Positions 7,345-15,932 of a stretch of DNA of 47,355 nucleotides are shown here, piece by piece. A program made the position numbers and the translations under genes. Positions within the stretch are counted from its first letter, which is position 1; every line of letters starts with the position of its first letter. The notes under the pieces were generated by a model, which was given only the letters and a program-made list of their open reading frames with translations, was not told the origin of the DNA and ran no database searches. The stretch comes from an uncultured bacterium (lineage in GTDB: Bacteria; Cyanobacteriota; Vampirovibrionia; Gastranaerophilales; Gastranaerophilaceae): assembly GCA_902489575.1 (NCBI GenBank), contig CABUAQ010000003.1, positions 1 to 47,355 on the forward strand, given 5' to 3'.

Positions 7345-8856
7345 ATGTTCAGCGCAGTAAATAATATCTCTTTTACTCCATTTAGAATGAATTTCAATAA
7401 CGATAGCCGAACAAGTATTCGGAAAAATGATTTTGTCAACGTTTCTCTGCCTCCGGATAGAGTTACTTTTACCGGAAAATCTGCGCCTTCAGCTTATTCA
7501 ACTGTTTTTGAGTATTTGGCATCAAATATTTTGGGGGCTAATAAAAAATACCATGTTGATGGCAGTATGCTTTCGGCTTCAAAAATAGCAGACGCTGTTG
7601 ACAATTTAATTAATGAGGGCAGGGTTTATTTGCCTTTTAATTTTAGTGTAAGCGAAAAAATTAAGTGGAAAAGTTACATCCCGAAAGATGTGAGAGAAGG
7701 TTCTATTGGCAAAATTAATGAAGCAAGAGTCGCAAGGATGGGGGAATGGTGTGATTTTCTCAAATCTAATTCTGCACTTTTAAAAAACGGTAAAAAGCGT
7801 AATCCGGAACTGGCTTCAGTTCTTAATAAAGATAAATCGTTGAAACTTGTTATTTGGGATGCAGTATCAAGCGAATTAAAAGAAAATAACCGTCATCTTC
7901 CGGTACCATTCAATGAAAAGGCATTACTGGAAACAATTAAAGGTTTCGAGAAAATAGAACCGAAAGATAGAGCTGTTCGTTGTGCAGCTCCTTCATTTTT
8001 GGATATTTATACTCATAGATTACGTGATAATCTTTTGATGGATATGGGATTATCAGATAGAGAAACTGTTTGGGTGAAAATTCCGTCATTAAAACATGAT
8101 TTGCTAAATAAAGAGAAGAATATTGAAAAACTTGAAATTTTAAGTTGTAAAAACTGGTGTACTCGCTCTAGTGTTGACAAAGCTGTGGCTGCTCTGGAAG
8201 ATGGCGATTTTTATGTTTATTTGGAGCGCGGAAAATTTAATTTGTGGGAACCAAAAGTGGGGATGACAACTTTGCGTGGAAAAATTGATCAAATTCAAGG
8301 CATTGAAAACAATAATATTGTTCCTTTGGGTTTAGTTGATGAAATTAAGGACTTTATTAAAAAAAGCGGGCTAAAATGTCATTCAGATATTGTGGATGAG
8401 GGACCTAAAGCCAGTCAGGCGATTATGATTAGTGAAAAGTTAAATGAAGTTAATGATGTATTTAAAAAATCATTTGCAAAGGCAATAAAAGAAAATGATG
8501 CACCGGCAATGTTTGAATTCCTTGGTGTAAAGACAACGGAACTTTCAGACGGTAAGTTAAAGATTGATGGTTATAAACCTTCATATAATATAAAAGCAAA
8601 TAGCGGGATTTCGATTCCTTACTCAATGTTTGGGTTGAATGAAGATAATCTTCTTAACAGTGTTGAAGTTATCAATGGAAATTTTGTTCTTCATAATAAG
8701 AACAGCTTGTTTAGTTCAAGGATTACACACTTCCCGCCAAATTTAAAAATTGTGACCGGTAAAGTAACTTGTTCTATGGAGCAATTTGAGAATTTTAAAT
8801 CAGACATCCTCCGTGTTGTAGGAAATGATAAAAATAAAATTATAATACATAATTAG
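7345..8856 (+). CDS. Large lineage-type protein with VTFTGK N-terminal motif
   Basis: A 503-residue protein of unknown function. Near the N-terminus are NNISFTPF (residues 6-13) and RVTFTGKSAP (39-48), two copies of the F-x-G-like motif. The middle has a compact region CKNWCTRSSVDKAVAALEDG followed by DFYVYLERGK. That combination of WCT and a 'small DGDFYVY' strand recalls uncharacterised phage and mobile-element proteins, but I cannot name a family. No membrane segment is seen. ATG 7345 was preferred because AAGGA precedes it; an ATG at 7330 sits at the predicted RNA start. It is 22 nt from the next gene, without a promoter between them. Confidence 0.7.
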   Translation: MFSAVNNISFTPFRMNFNNDSRTSIRKNDFVNVSLPPDRVTFTGKSAPSAYSTVFEYLASNILGANKKYHVDGSMLSASKIADAVDNLINEGRVYLPFNFSVSEKIKWKSYIPKDVREGSIGKINEARVARMGEWCDFLKSNSALLKNGKKRNPELASVLNKDKSLKLVIWDAVSSELKENNRHLPVPFNEKALLETIKGFEKIEPKDRAVRCAAPSFLDIYTHRLRDNLLMDMGLSDRETVWVKIPSLKHDLLNKEKNIEKLEILSCKNWCTRSSVDKAVAALEDGDFYVYLERGKFNLWEPKVGMTTLRGKIDQIQGIENNNIVPLGLVDEIKDFIKKSGLKCHSDIVDEGPKASQAIMISEKLNEVNDVFKKSFAKAIKENDAPAMFEFLGVKTTELSDGKLKIDGYKPSYNIKANSGISIPYSMFGLNEDNLLNSVEVINGNFVLHNKNSLFSSRITHFPPNLKIVTGKVTCSMEQFENFKSDILRVVGNDKNKIIIHN

Positions 8857-8878
8857 AATATAAAGAGAAAGGAAATAT

Positions 8879-9460
8879 ATGGAAGTAAGAAATAATGTAT
8901 CATTCGGTGCCAATTACATAAGCCCCGCTAAGATAAGAATTAAAAACGGGAAAAAATGGAAAGATGTAGAATTGTCTTTTATCAAGTTCAATACTTCTAA
9001 TAAAACAGATTTGGAAACCATTCGTACCGTTGCAAAAATCTGGGGAAGACAAAATTTATCAGCAGGAATTCAGGAAGAAGCCGAAATTCTTGGTAAAGGT
9101 GCCCAAATATATGCGGTTACAGCCCAAAGAACGGGTTTTGAACATGCTGTTGCACATTCTATTATGGGCTTAATGTCTACCGATAAAATAGGCAAGGCAA
9201 AAGAGACTGTGCAAATATTTAAAATAGGTACAGCACCGCAATTTGCATACGAACAAAATGGGAGATCTCGTGAGCTTAAACATATTGCGCGCGGTATGAT
9301 TGATGCTTTTCGTGATTTTGTAAAAAGTAAAAATAAAGGAGATGTTGTTGTTAGTTATGCAGATTCGGAAGATATAAAATTCCTTAATAAGGTGGGTTTA
9401 AGGCCTAAAAATGATTTAACCGAATTAATTAACAATAAACAGACTATAGAAAATAAATAA
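8879..9460 (+). CDS. Possible GNAT-like protein with NVSFGAN N-terminus
   Basis: A 193-residue protein starting MEVRNNVSFGANYISP, the clearest form of the lineage N-terminal motif here. The rest alternates strands and helices. It includes FKIGTAPQFAYEQ, then RSRELKHIARGMIDAFRDFV, then VVVSYADSEDIKFLNKVGLRP. The last two resemble the late strands and helix of GNAT acetyltransferases (a 'family/age' helix followed by '..FLxKxGF'), but a clear acetyl-CoA P-loop (R/QxxGxG/A) is not evident. It follows the 7345 gene by 22 nt with a good GAAAGGAAA ribosome binding site, so the two are probably an operon. GNAT membership is tentative. Confidence 0.65.
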   Translation: MEVRNNVSFGANYISPAKIRIKNGKKWKDVELSFIKFNTSNKTDLETIRTVAKIWGRQNLSAGIQEEAEILGKGAQIYAVTAQRTGFEHAVAHSIMGLMSTDKIGKAKETVQIFKIGTAPQFAYEQNGRSRELKHIARGMIDAFRDFVKSKNKGDVVVSYADSEDIKFLNKVGLRPKNDLTELINNKQTIENK

Positions 9461-9493
9461 TTTTTAATTAAAGTAAAAATTCATGCGTAATGA

Positions 9494-9523
9494 AAAAGAG
9501 GTGGTATTAAATCCGCCTCTTTT
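9494..9523. terminator. Terminator after the 8879 gene
   Basis: AAAAGAGGTGG (9494-9504) pairs with CCGCCTCTTTT (9513-9523), with one G-T step, around a TATTAAAT loop. It ends the 7345-8879 operon. Confidence 0.75.
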
Positions 9524-9555
9524 AGTGTACAGTTGTGGGGCTGTAAAATAAGGTA

Positions 9556-9579
9556 AAGTGTTAGGCTTGTCTAACACTT
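9556..9579 (-). terminator. 9-bp perfect inverted repeat at the end of the His-tail membrane gene
   Basis: AAGTGTTAG (9556-9564) and CTAACACTT (9571-9579) flank GCTTGT and overlap the stop of the minus-strand gene. Read on the minus strand, the stem is followed by TTTACCTTATTTT, which fits a terminator. The half-sites TTAG/CTAA also resemble a DtxR-family box, but a position at a 3' end argues against an operator. Confidence 0.5.
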
Positions 9580-10590
9580 ATGTCGTAAAAAATGAGCTTC
9601 TTTTTCGTGACAGGAATGGTTGTGGTGTTTGTCGCTATTTCTATAGCCAATTCCTGCACGGTATCCTGATATTGAGTATAATAACGGTAGTGAGGGTTCT
9701 ATCCATTTTAGGCCGGAAAGAAGAGATACTGTGGCAATATCATCTGTATGTAAACCGATGTCTAAAAGTTCGGGTGATCTGACATCAGGTTTGTTGTTTT
9801 TGTTCATAAGAGGATTAATAAACTTATTACCAATGAAATTTGCAACTGCACTTCCGCCGATAACACCTGTAAGAATAATGCCGCAGACCATTCCAACACA
9901 TCTTGCACTTTTTGATTTGATGTTAAATTTTTCCAAAATTCCTAATGCTGCACCTGCACCTATGTTACATAGAAAAATATTTGCAAGGTATTGATAAATG
10001 CCTTCGTTTACCTTATTTGGAATACGTTTTTTCCAATTTTGTTCAGTTAATTTGTCTGCTGTAATCCCGCCTATTATACCGCCTGCAACCGGAACTGCGC
10101 CATAAACGGATAACCAACCGATTTCTTTAAAAATATCTTTTGCTTTAATATTTTCCGGCGGTGGAATAAGCTTATTTACAAATGTTCGGTGTTGTCCTTC
10201 GTTTATGGTTTCAATTTCTTTTGGGGTAAGAATTTTCGTTTTTGCTTTATTGAATATTTTCAATAATTTTTCTTCAACTTTGTTTTTTTTAAGGTATTCA
10301 TTGATAAGTTTTGTATTGCTTTCTTGAATTGCCTTAAGCGATTTTGCTCCATCTCGTTTGGTGATATATGAGGCTATTTTAGGTGCGTTTACTGCTGATA
10401 AAATTGTTGAACCTAAAATTATTGCAGATTTTATTCCTGTTTTTGTACGTTCTTCTTTCGGTGCATTATTAATTTGGTTCAATACAATTGCAGAACTTCC
10501 TACGGCCATTATTGTCGGAATATTTTTATTTAATTTTGCACTCAAAATAGGCTGATCCAGATATTTGCCTATGGATGAAACTTTAATCAT
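9571..10590 (-). CDS. Multi-spanning membrane protein with His/Cys-rich C-terminal tail
   Basis: A 339-residue protein with about five or six hydrophobic segments, rich in Gly and Ala (for example near residues 25-40, 53-68, 155-178, 205-222 and 233-252). A soluble stretch at residues 80-150 separates them. The last 21 residues contain six His and two Cys (DKHHNHSCHEKEAHFLRHKC), a pattern typical of metal-binding tails. Its ATG overlaps the end of the DtxR-family gene by 8 nt, so it is translated from the same message and controlled by the operator at 11046. This suggests a role in iron or manganese handling, perhaps transport or storage. No known transporter family is recognised. The association is strong; the function is inferred. 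Confidence 0.7.
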   Translation of the reverse strand: MIKVSSIGKYLDQPILSAKLNKNIPTIMAVGSSAIVLNQINNAPKEERTKTGIKSAIILGSTILSAVNAPKIASYITKRDGAKSLKAIQESNTKLINEYLKKNKVEEKLLKIFNKAKTKILTPKEIETINEGQHRTFVNKLIPPPENIKAKDIFKEIGWLSVYGAVPVAGGIIGGITADKLTEQNWKKRIPNKVNEGIYQYLANIFLCNIGAGAALGILEKFNIKSKSARCVGMVCGIILTGVIGGSAVANFIGNKFINPLMNKNNKPDVRSPELLDIGLHTDDIATVSLLSGLKWIEPSLPLLYSISGYRAGIGYRNSDKHHNHSCHEKEAHFLRHKC

Positions 10591-11017
10591 TCTTTTCTTG
10601 TTTCCTTTGATATTTTTTTATTAGGGCTTTACTATTCCTGTAAAAATTTGTAAATTCAGACATTTTGTCAAGTATATTTTTAGAAACTATATGTTCTATT
10701 TTGCAGGCATTTTCACCCGCTTCACGTGGTTCAATTCCAAGAACTTGTTCAAAGAATTCTTTTAAAATATTATGTTTCTCATAAACTTTTTTAGCTTCAA
10801 TAAGTCCTTTTCGGGTAAGAGAAATTGTTTCGTAGCTGTTGTATTTAATAAGTTCTTTTGTGACAAGCTTGGACAAAGCTTCTGATACTGATGCTCTTGA
10901 TATGTTCAGTTTTCTTGCCAGTTCTGCACCTTTTAGCGGGTTATTATTCAGCTGTGCAATATATATTTCCTCAAGATAGTCTTCAAGTCCTGAAGAGATG
11001 TTATTTACAGTAGTCAT
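10583..11017 (-). CDS. DtxR-family metal-dependent repressor, iron-type
   Basis: A 144-residue regulator with an N-terminal winged helix (residues 10-70, recognition region LNISRASVSEALSKL) and the metal-binding dimerisation domain (75-140). Candidate ligands line up with the family: D13 and E16 in LEDYLEEIY, H82, and C105-E108-H109 in ACKIEH. The cysteine corresponds to the iron-type DtxR/IdeR site, whereas MntR has Glu there. The SH3-like third domain is absent, as in MntR-type proteins. The promoter (TTGACA-17-TACAAT) contains an inverted repeat of DtxR-box form, so it probably represses itself. The downstream membrane gene overlaps it. Confidence 0.9.
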   Translation of the reverse strand: MTTVNNISSGLEDYLEEIYIAQLNNNPLKGAELARKLNISRASVSEALSKLVTKELIKYNSYETISLTRKGLIEAKKVYEKHNILKEFFEQVLGIEPREAGENACKIEHIVSKNILDKMSEFTNFYRNSKALIKKYQRKQEKND

Positions 11018-11043
11018 ATTACCTCAATATTATTCGCAAGGAT

Positions 11044-11072
11044 ATTGTAAGGTAAACCTAACACATTGTCAA
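11044..11072 (-). promoter_or_regulatory. Strong promoter of the DtxR-membrane protein operon
   Basis: On the minus strand TTGACA (11067-11072) is separated by exactly 17 nt from TACAAT (11044-11049). The spacer and -10 are covered by the operator listed separately. Confidence 0.8.
11046..11063. promoter_or_regulatory. DtxR-type operator
   Basis: TGTAAGGT-AA-ACCTAACA is an 18-bp inverted repeat with one mismatched pair. Its halves resemble the DtxR/IdeR box (TTAGGTTAGGCTAACCTAA). It lies between the -35 and -10 and overlaps the -10, so metal-loaded repressor would block polymerase. Confidence 0.75.
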
Positions 11073-11093
11073 GTGTAAATTTTATAACCAGAA

Positions 11094-11128
11094 AAAGCCG
11101 CCGGTTTATTAAACCGGCGGCTTCTTTT
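11094..11128. terminator. Bidirectional terminator between DtxR promoter region and LysM gene
   Basis: AAGCCGCCGGTTT pairs with AAACCGGCGGCTT around a 3-4 nt loop, with A-rich and T-rich flanks. It terminates the LysM gene on the minus strand. Confidence 0.9.
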
Positions 11129-11138
11129 TATTATTTTA

Positions 11139-12065
11139 CTATGCTGTTAATTTTAATTTTTCATTTGGTTTAATCATTACGTGATATCCATCTGCTTCAA
11201 ATTCCAGTTGATTTAATTCCATTAATTCTTTTGTGTGTTTCAGAATTTCAGCATTGGTTGGTTTGTAATTAGGATCATTGTTTAAATCTTTTAAGTGTTG
11301 TTTTGCTATATTCCAGACATTATCGCCTTTGACAACAGTATATTCGTTGTTGTTCTGAGCTGGATTTGCGTTGTCCGGATCCGGCTTCTCTGGAAGAGGA
11401 CTTGGTTCACCTGGTTTTGTCGGATTGGTTTCATCGTTGTTATCTTCTCCCGGAGTTGTGATTACTGGATCAGTTTTGTCGTTGTTATCTTCTTCCGGAG
11501 TTGTAATTACTGGATTAGTTTCGTCGTTGTTATTTTGTTCCGGAGTTGTAGTTGTTGGATTTTCCTGTTCGATATTGTCTTGATTTGCGGCTACTGGTTC
11601 ATTGTCTTTTGAATCATTTCCTGCAAGTTTGCTGATAGCGTAGATACCGGCTCCTATAAGTAAACCTATACCTCCCCATTTTGCGGCTTTTTTGCCGAAT
11701 TTACCTAATCCACTGAAAAGCGAATTCGATTTTTTAGGTTTGAAATTTTTCAATAATGCTTCTTTTTTAACTTGTTCTGCTGTTTTTGATACATATTTGC
11801 CTGTCTTTTCGTCGAAAACGGTTTTACCGCCGAATTTACTATCATTTAATTTTTTAGCAGCTTCTCTTTCAGCACGTTTTGCAGCAACATGGTTTTCTGT
11901 TACTGTAACAGATTTATATTTACCGGTTTTCTTGTCATATACGGTTTTGCTGCCCGCTTTGTTTTTTCTTGCATGTTTTTCTGCTGATTGTGCTTGTCTA
12001 CGTGCTTTGCTTGCTTCAATTTGTTCTAAAGTTGGTTTGTACTCTACGCGTGATACTGATGTCAT
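11139..12065 (-). CDS. LysM-domain membrane protein with repeat linker
   Basis: A 308-residue protein. Residues 1-110 are very basic and hold two copies of a KTVxDxKTGKY element (about 40 and 81). Residues 130-148 are a single membrane helix (WGGIGLLIGAGIYAISKLA). Residues 165-230 are an acidic Asn/Asp/Thr/Pro linker with about three 15-residue repeats (NNDETNPVITTPEED type). Residues 241-305 are one LysM domain (YTVVKGDNVWNIAKQHL) that should bind peptidoglycan. With no cleavable signal, the basic part would stay in the cytoplasm and the linker would reach the wall. The ATG follows GGAGGAATT. Such a protein could tether the membrane or a cytoplasmic partner to the cell wall. Confidence 0.85.
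   Translation of the reverse strand: MTSVSRVEYKPTLEQIEASKARRQAQSAEKHARKNKAGSKTVYDKKTGKYKSVTVTENHVAAKRAEREAAKKLNDSKFGGKTVFDEKTGKYVSKTAEQVKKEALLKNFKPKKSNSLFSGLGKFGKKAAKWGGIGLLIGAGIYAISKLAGNDSKDNEPVAANQDNIEQENPTTTTPEQNNNDETNPVITTPEEDNNDKTDPVITTPGEDNNDETNPTKPGEPSPLPEKPDPDNANPAQNNNEYTVVKGDNVWNIAKQHLKDLNNDPNYKPTNAEILKHTKELMELNQLEFEADGYHVMIKPNEKLKLTA
11416..11560 (-). repeat. 45-bp tandem repeat inside the LysM gene
   Basis: The word CGGAGTTGT recurs at 11451, 11496 and 11541, an exact 45-bp period encoding 15 residues of the Asn/Asp/Pro linker. Three near-identical units are visible. Their number may vary between strains. Confidence 0.85.
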
Positions 12066-12216
12066 TTTTTAATTCCTCCATTTTCCTCTTTTAAATAAAG
12101 TTTAAATATCCCCTATGTTTTCTAAAAGTATTTTGTTGGTTTTAAATTGCCACCAGATATATCAAATGTATATATTTTTTGTAATAAATTGTAATATTTA
12201 TTTTTGTATAATGATA

Positions 12217-12253
12217 TAAAAAACTACCACAAGCATATGTTTGTGGCAGTTTT
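12217..12253. terminator. Terminator after the MFS porter gene
   Basis: AACTACCACAA pairs with TTGTGGCAGTT (one mismatch) around GCATATGT, with A-rich DNA on the left and TTTT on the right. It serves the minus-strand porter gene. The remaining gap from 12066 to 12216 holds AT-rich DNA and the presumed LysM promoter, with nothing else recognisable. Confidence 0.7.
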
Positions 12254-12272
12254 GAGTCATAGTTTAATAGTG

Positions 12273-13634
12273 TTAGAAATCTCGTGGTTTTACACCATGT
12301 AACCAGTTAGATTCAATTTTTTCTAATGAAATTCCCTTTGTCTCAGGAACATAGAAGTAAACAAATATTATACAAAACAGTGATACCAGCCCAAATCCCC
12401 AGAATGTCCAATCTCCTCCGAGTCTGTTTAGAAGGATTGGGAAACTGCTTACTACAAAGAAATTAAACGCAAAGTTTGCAACTGTACAAATACTCATTGC
12501 TATTCCTCGTATTCGCAGCGGAAAAACTTCTGAAACCAAAATCCAGCCGATAGGACCAAGGCTCATTGCAAAACAGATAATGTATGTTATCAGACTTCCT
12601 ACAGTAACCCATTTTAAGTTGTTTCCGAAGAAGTCTGCAAATGCAAATGCACATCCAAGAGCTATCAAGCTTAACATAACTCCTGTTAGTCCAAAGTATA
12701 ATAATGGTTTTCTTCCAATTCTGTCAGTAAAAAATAATGCAACAATTGTCATAAGGAAATTGATAATTCCGATTCCTGTTGTTGCATAGATTGCCGTAAT
12801 ATTGCTTTCGAAACCGGCATTTTTAAATATTGTCGGCGCATAATAGATGATAGTATTAATACCTGTGCAGATTTGTGCAAACATAATTCCAATACCAACA
12901 ACGAACGGCATAATCATCCATTTTTTAAAGCGAAAACTTTTATTGGTTTTGTTTTCTTCTGTTAGAATTGTGGTTTTAATATCTGAAATTTCATTTTCTA
13001 CATTAATTTCGGGTTCTATTTTACTAAATACTTTTTTTGCTTCATCTTCTCTATTTTTTGATATCAACCATCTTGGGGTGTCGTGCATAAAACACATTCC
13101 GATAAATAGCACTAATCCGGGTATTACACCTGCAAATAGCATCCAGCGCCAGTTGTATACTGCGCCGGCAAATGCCGCGTTGATAAAGTACGAGAATAAA
13201 ATCCCTGCTGTTATTGCCCATTGATAGAGTGATACAAGTGTCCCCCGCAGATGTTTTGGCGAGATTTCTGATAAATAAAGCGGAACAACAAAATTTACAA
13301 TCCCAACAGCAAAGCCGACAAATATTCTTGAGGCAATAAGTACGTAAATATTTGGAGCAAAGGCACATAATATTGACCCGAATATAAAGATTAAAGCAGT
13401 TGCCATTATGATTTTTTTACGTCCAAACATGTCTGCTAAAATTCCGTTTGTGGCAGCTCCAATAACAGCACCTATTAAAACAGAACTTACTAAGATTCCT
13501 TGAGCAGTGTCGGCAAGATTCCAAGTTTCGTTGATAAATAACAATGCTCCTGAGATTACTCCGGTATCATAACCTGATAATAATCCGCCAAGTGATGCAA
13601 TAATTGCAACAACATACAACCAAAAATATTTCAT
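12273..13634 (-). CDS. Sugar/H+ symporter, MFS sugar-porter family
   Basis: A 453-residue, 12-helix inner-membrane transporter of the XylE/GalP/GLUT type. Signatures are GGLLSGYDTGVISGALL in helix 1 (about residue 15), ADMFGRKK between helices 2 and 3, PRWLISKNREDEA before the central loop, and TGINTIIYYAPTIFKNAG in helix 7. DRIGRKPLLYFG lies between helices 8 and 9, and PETKGISLEKIE after helix 12. These place it firmly among proton-coupled hexose or pentose importers; the exact sugar cannot be read. The ATG at 13634 follows AAAAGG; the frame opens slightly earlier at a GTG. A minus-strand TATAAT lies at 13664-13669. Confidence 0.92.
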   Translation of the reverse strand: MKYFWLYVVAIIASLGGLLSGYDTGVISGALLFINETWNLADTAQGILVSSVLIGAVIGAATNGILADMFGRKKIIMATALIFIFGSILCAFAPNIYVLIASRIFVGFAVGIVNFVVPLYLSEISPKHLRGTLVSLYQWAITAGILFSYFINAAFAGAVYNWRWMLFAGVIPGLVLFIGMCFMHDTPRWLISKNREDEAKKVFSKIEPEINVENEISDIKTTILTEENKTNKSFRFKKWMIMPFVVGIGIMFAQICTGINTIIYYAPTIFKNAGFESNITAIYATTGIGIINFLMTIVALFFTDRIGRKPLLYFGLTGVMLSLIALGCAFAFADFFGNNLKWVTVGSLITYIICFAMSLGPIGWILVSEVFPLRIRGIAMSICTVANFAFNFFVVSSFPILLNRLGGDWTFWGFGLVSLFCIIFVYFYVPETKGISLEKIESNWLHGVKPRDF

Positions 13635-13796
13635 AATAAACACCTTTTCTTAACTCTACTATTATTATAATATATGTTAAATATTTTTTAAACTGCTCTT
13701 TAATAAGTTTTTATGAAATTTGTTAATATCATCTAAATAGAGTATGTAATATGCTTTAAAACAGCTTATACTGGACAGGTGGGAAAGAGGTATATT

Positions 13797-14195
13797 ATGT
13801 TAGCTCAAACAGTTAGAAAAAATTTGACAGATATTAAAAATCTTAAAATGAGAAGTAAAACATCTAAATTCAGCAGTCTGTTTTCAACCGCTCCGACTGT
13901 GGGGGCTAAAGCTTCCCCGGTTGTGCAGTTGTTGAATAAAGATGGACTTATTGAAATAAATGAAGATGATTCGTTATTTGATGAAATTTCTGAAATGGAA
14001 ATAGTATCGCCTGAGATTGTTCCGATAGAAGATGAGATTGAAATTGTTGAAGATTGTTCTGATGATGAAGTTGCAGAGTATATTGTGGAAAATCCGGATG
14101 AAGTTGTTGTCAGATTTCCTATTATTTCAGATATTCAATTGGATGAAAATTTACCGTTTTTCAAATCTTTGAGTTTGAAATTGGCTAATTTATAG
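13797..14195 (+). CDS. Small acidic protein of unknown function
   Basis: A 132-residue protein with a basic N-terminus (residues 1-35, TVRKNLTDIKNLKMRSKTSK) and a strongly acidic middle (60-110, full of Glu, Asp, Ile and Val). It ends in a short hydrophobic segment, LPFFKSLSLKLANL. There is no membrane helix or known motif. The ATG follows AAAGAGG; the frame opens six codons earlier at a GTG without a site. A terminator follows. I do not recognise a family. Confidence 0.7.
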   Translation: MLAQTVRKNLTDIKNLKMRSKTSKFSSLFSTAPTVGAKASPVVQLLNKDGLIEINEDDSLFDEISEMEIVSPEIVPIEDEIEIVEDCSDDEVAEYIVENPDEVVVRFPIISDIQLDENLPFFKSLSLKLANL

Positions 14196-14221
14196 TTAAT
14201 AAATTTTTTAAATAAAAATTG

Positions 14222-14250
14222 TGAGGGCTGATTTTAAGTCCTCATTTTTT
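14222..14250 (+). terminator. Terminator after the acidic protein gene
   Basis: TGAGGGCT pairs with AAGTCCTCA (one mismatch) around GATTTT, followed by six T. Confidence 0.8.
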
Positions 14251-14260
14251 ATTATATTTA

Positions 14261-14269
14261 TGATAAAAT
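14261..14269 (+). promoter_or_regulatory. Extended -10 promoter of the SulP gene
   Basis: TGATAAAAT, identical to the presumed -10 of the nrdDG leader. RNA would start near 14276. No good -35 is seen, as is common with extended -10 promoters. Confidence 0.5.
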
Positions 14270-14301
14270 TATCCCAAAAATTGTACGGATAGGAGAGAAT
14301 T

Positions 14302-15921
14302 TTGACTGTTATAAAAGAAAAATTGGTATTATTTAAGGGTGATTTATTTGGAGCTATAATTGGAGCTATTATTGCATTTCCTCAGGCATTGGCATTTGGT
14401 GTTGCTTCAGGTATGGGAGCAGAAGCAGGTATTTGGGGGGCAATAATCTTGTCTTTTATTGCAGGGGTTTTAGGTTGTAATCTTCCTATAATATCCGGTC
14501 CTACAGGGCCTACTGCAATTATTGTTGCAGTTATTGTCAGTGCTTTATCTGGTAATATGGCAATGGTTATTCCTGTTCTGGTTATGGCTGCTATGTTTCA
14601 AATAATTATATCTATGACACCAATTCCTCGTATGATAAAATATGTTCCTTATCCGGTAATTTCAGGGTTTTTGACAGGAATAGGACTGATAATTATTATC
14701 TTGCAATTATCACCGCTGTTGGGCGGAGAAACTTATTCTTCTACAATTAAAGCGTTAATGTATTATCCGCATCTGCTTCATAATGTAAATATTCATGCAC
14801 TTGTGTTGGGTATGGTAACTCTGTTGTTGTTGTTTTTTACTCCGAAGAGTATTACTAAATTTGTTCCGTCACAGCTTTTAGCACTTGTTATCATGACCGG
14901 TGCTGCATGGTATTTTGGTGCGGATGTCGAACGTCTTTCAAAAATCAGTGTTTCATTGCCGCATGCTTATTTCCCGCATTTTACTTTAGAAGGAATTATG
15001 CGTGATATCCCTACTGCATTAACTCTTGCATTTATTGCAACAAGTGAAAGTTTATTAACAGGGATTATTATGGATTCTCTTACGAAAGTTAAACATAATT
15101 CTAAGCGGCTTGTTGCATCTCAAGGTATTGGAAATCTGTTTTGTGCGTTAACAGGTTCTATGTATGGTACTGCTGCAACTATGAGAAGTGTCGCTGCCGT
15201 TAAAAACGGTGCCTCAACCAGAATGGCAGCTATTGTTTGTTCTTTTTTGTTGGCTGTTGTGTTATTTAAGTTTACCGGATTTATTTCTCAAATTCCTATT
15301 TGCGTACTTGCAGCTATCTTGATTAAAATAGGGTATGATATTTTAGATTTGAAAGTGGTGAAGGTGCTAAAATATGCACCGAAAGATGATTTATACGTTT
15401 TAATTACGGTATTATTGTTGACAGTATTTTATAATCTTATTTTTGCTCTGGGAATTGGTATAATTCTTGCGGCAATTCTATATGCCAAAAGGATTGCTGA
15501 TAATACGAATATTAAAGTTAATAAGTATGAGCCTGATGCATATACATCTTTTGAAACAAAAGTTGAGCGTGAATCTCACTACAAGATAAGAATTTTACAC
15601 ATAGACGGTCAATTTTTCTTTGGGTCAATAACTCAAATTGTTTCACATTTTGATGAAATGCTCGAAACTGAATATATCATTTTGAATTATTCTTCAAATG
15701 CCGAACTTGATATGTCTGCAATTTTTGCGTTGGAAGACATTATTGTCCGATTGCTTGCACAAAAAATTAAATTATTTTTGGTAATTCCGAATGAAAAAGT
15801 TTTTAACCAGATAAAAGCGCTTGAAGTAATTTCGCAAATTGGTGAAAATTCTTTGTTTACAGATGAAACCCAGGCAATCAATAAAGCTATTGTTGAAACG
15901 CATTTAGAAAAAATCATTTAA
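14302..15921 (+). CDS. SulP-family anion transporter with STAS domain
   Basis: A 539-residue inner-membrane protein. The first 400 residues form the SulP/SLC26 transmembrane domain, with the family's FPQALAFGVASGMGAEAGIWG near residue 28 and SGPTGPTAIIVAV near 65. Residues 430-535 are a cytoplasmic STAS domain (HIDGQFFFGSITQIVSHFDE). The family moves sulfate, bicarbonate, dicarboxylates or other anions, and the substrate cannot be read here. The start is a TTG: AGGAGAG lies 5 nt before it and no ATG is available nearby before conserved sequence begins. No companion gene suggests a substrate. Confidence 0.9.
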   Translation: MTVIKEKLVLFKGDLFGAIIGAIIAFPQALAFGVASGMGAEAGIWGAIILSFIAGVLGCNLPIISGPTGPTAIIVAVIVSALSGNMAMVIPVLVMAAMFQIIISMTPIPRMIKYVPYPVISGFLTGIGLIIIILQLSPLLGGETYSSTIKALMYYPHLLHNVNIHALVLGMVTLLLLFFTPKSITKFVPSQLLALVIMTGAAWYFGADVERLSKISVSLPHAYFPHFTLEGIMRDIPTALTLAFIATSESLLTGIIMDSLTKVKHNSKRLVASQGIGNLFCALTGSMYGTAATMRSVAAVKNGASTRMAAIVCSFLLAVVLFKFTGFISQIPICVLAAILIKIGYDILDLKVVKVLKYAPKDDLYVLITVLLLTVFYNLIFALGIGIILAAILYAKRIADNTNIKVNKYEPDAYTSFETKVERESHYKIRILHIDGQFFFGSITQIVSHFDEMLETEYIILNYSSNAELDMSAIFALEDIIVRLLAQKIKLFLVIPNEKVFNQIKALEVISQIGENSLFTDETQAINKAIVETHLEKII

Positions 15922-15932
15922 AATATATTCTG

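Noticed and set aside
9556..9579. DtxR box at the 3' end of the His-tail gene
   Set aside because: The palindrome resembles DtxR half-sites, but it overlaps a stop codon and is followed on the minus strand by T-rich sequence, so a terminator is the simpler reading.
11295..11612. Long open frames opposite the LysM gene
   Set aside because: They arise from the Asn/Asp/Pro repeat read backwards, giving low-complexity hydrophobic products with no ribosome binding site.
12580..13224. Open frames opposite the sugar porter gene
   Set aside because: They mirror the transmembrane codons of the real gene and lack start signals and homology-like motifs.
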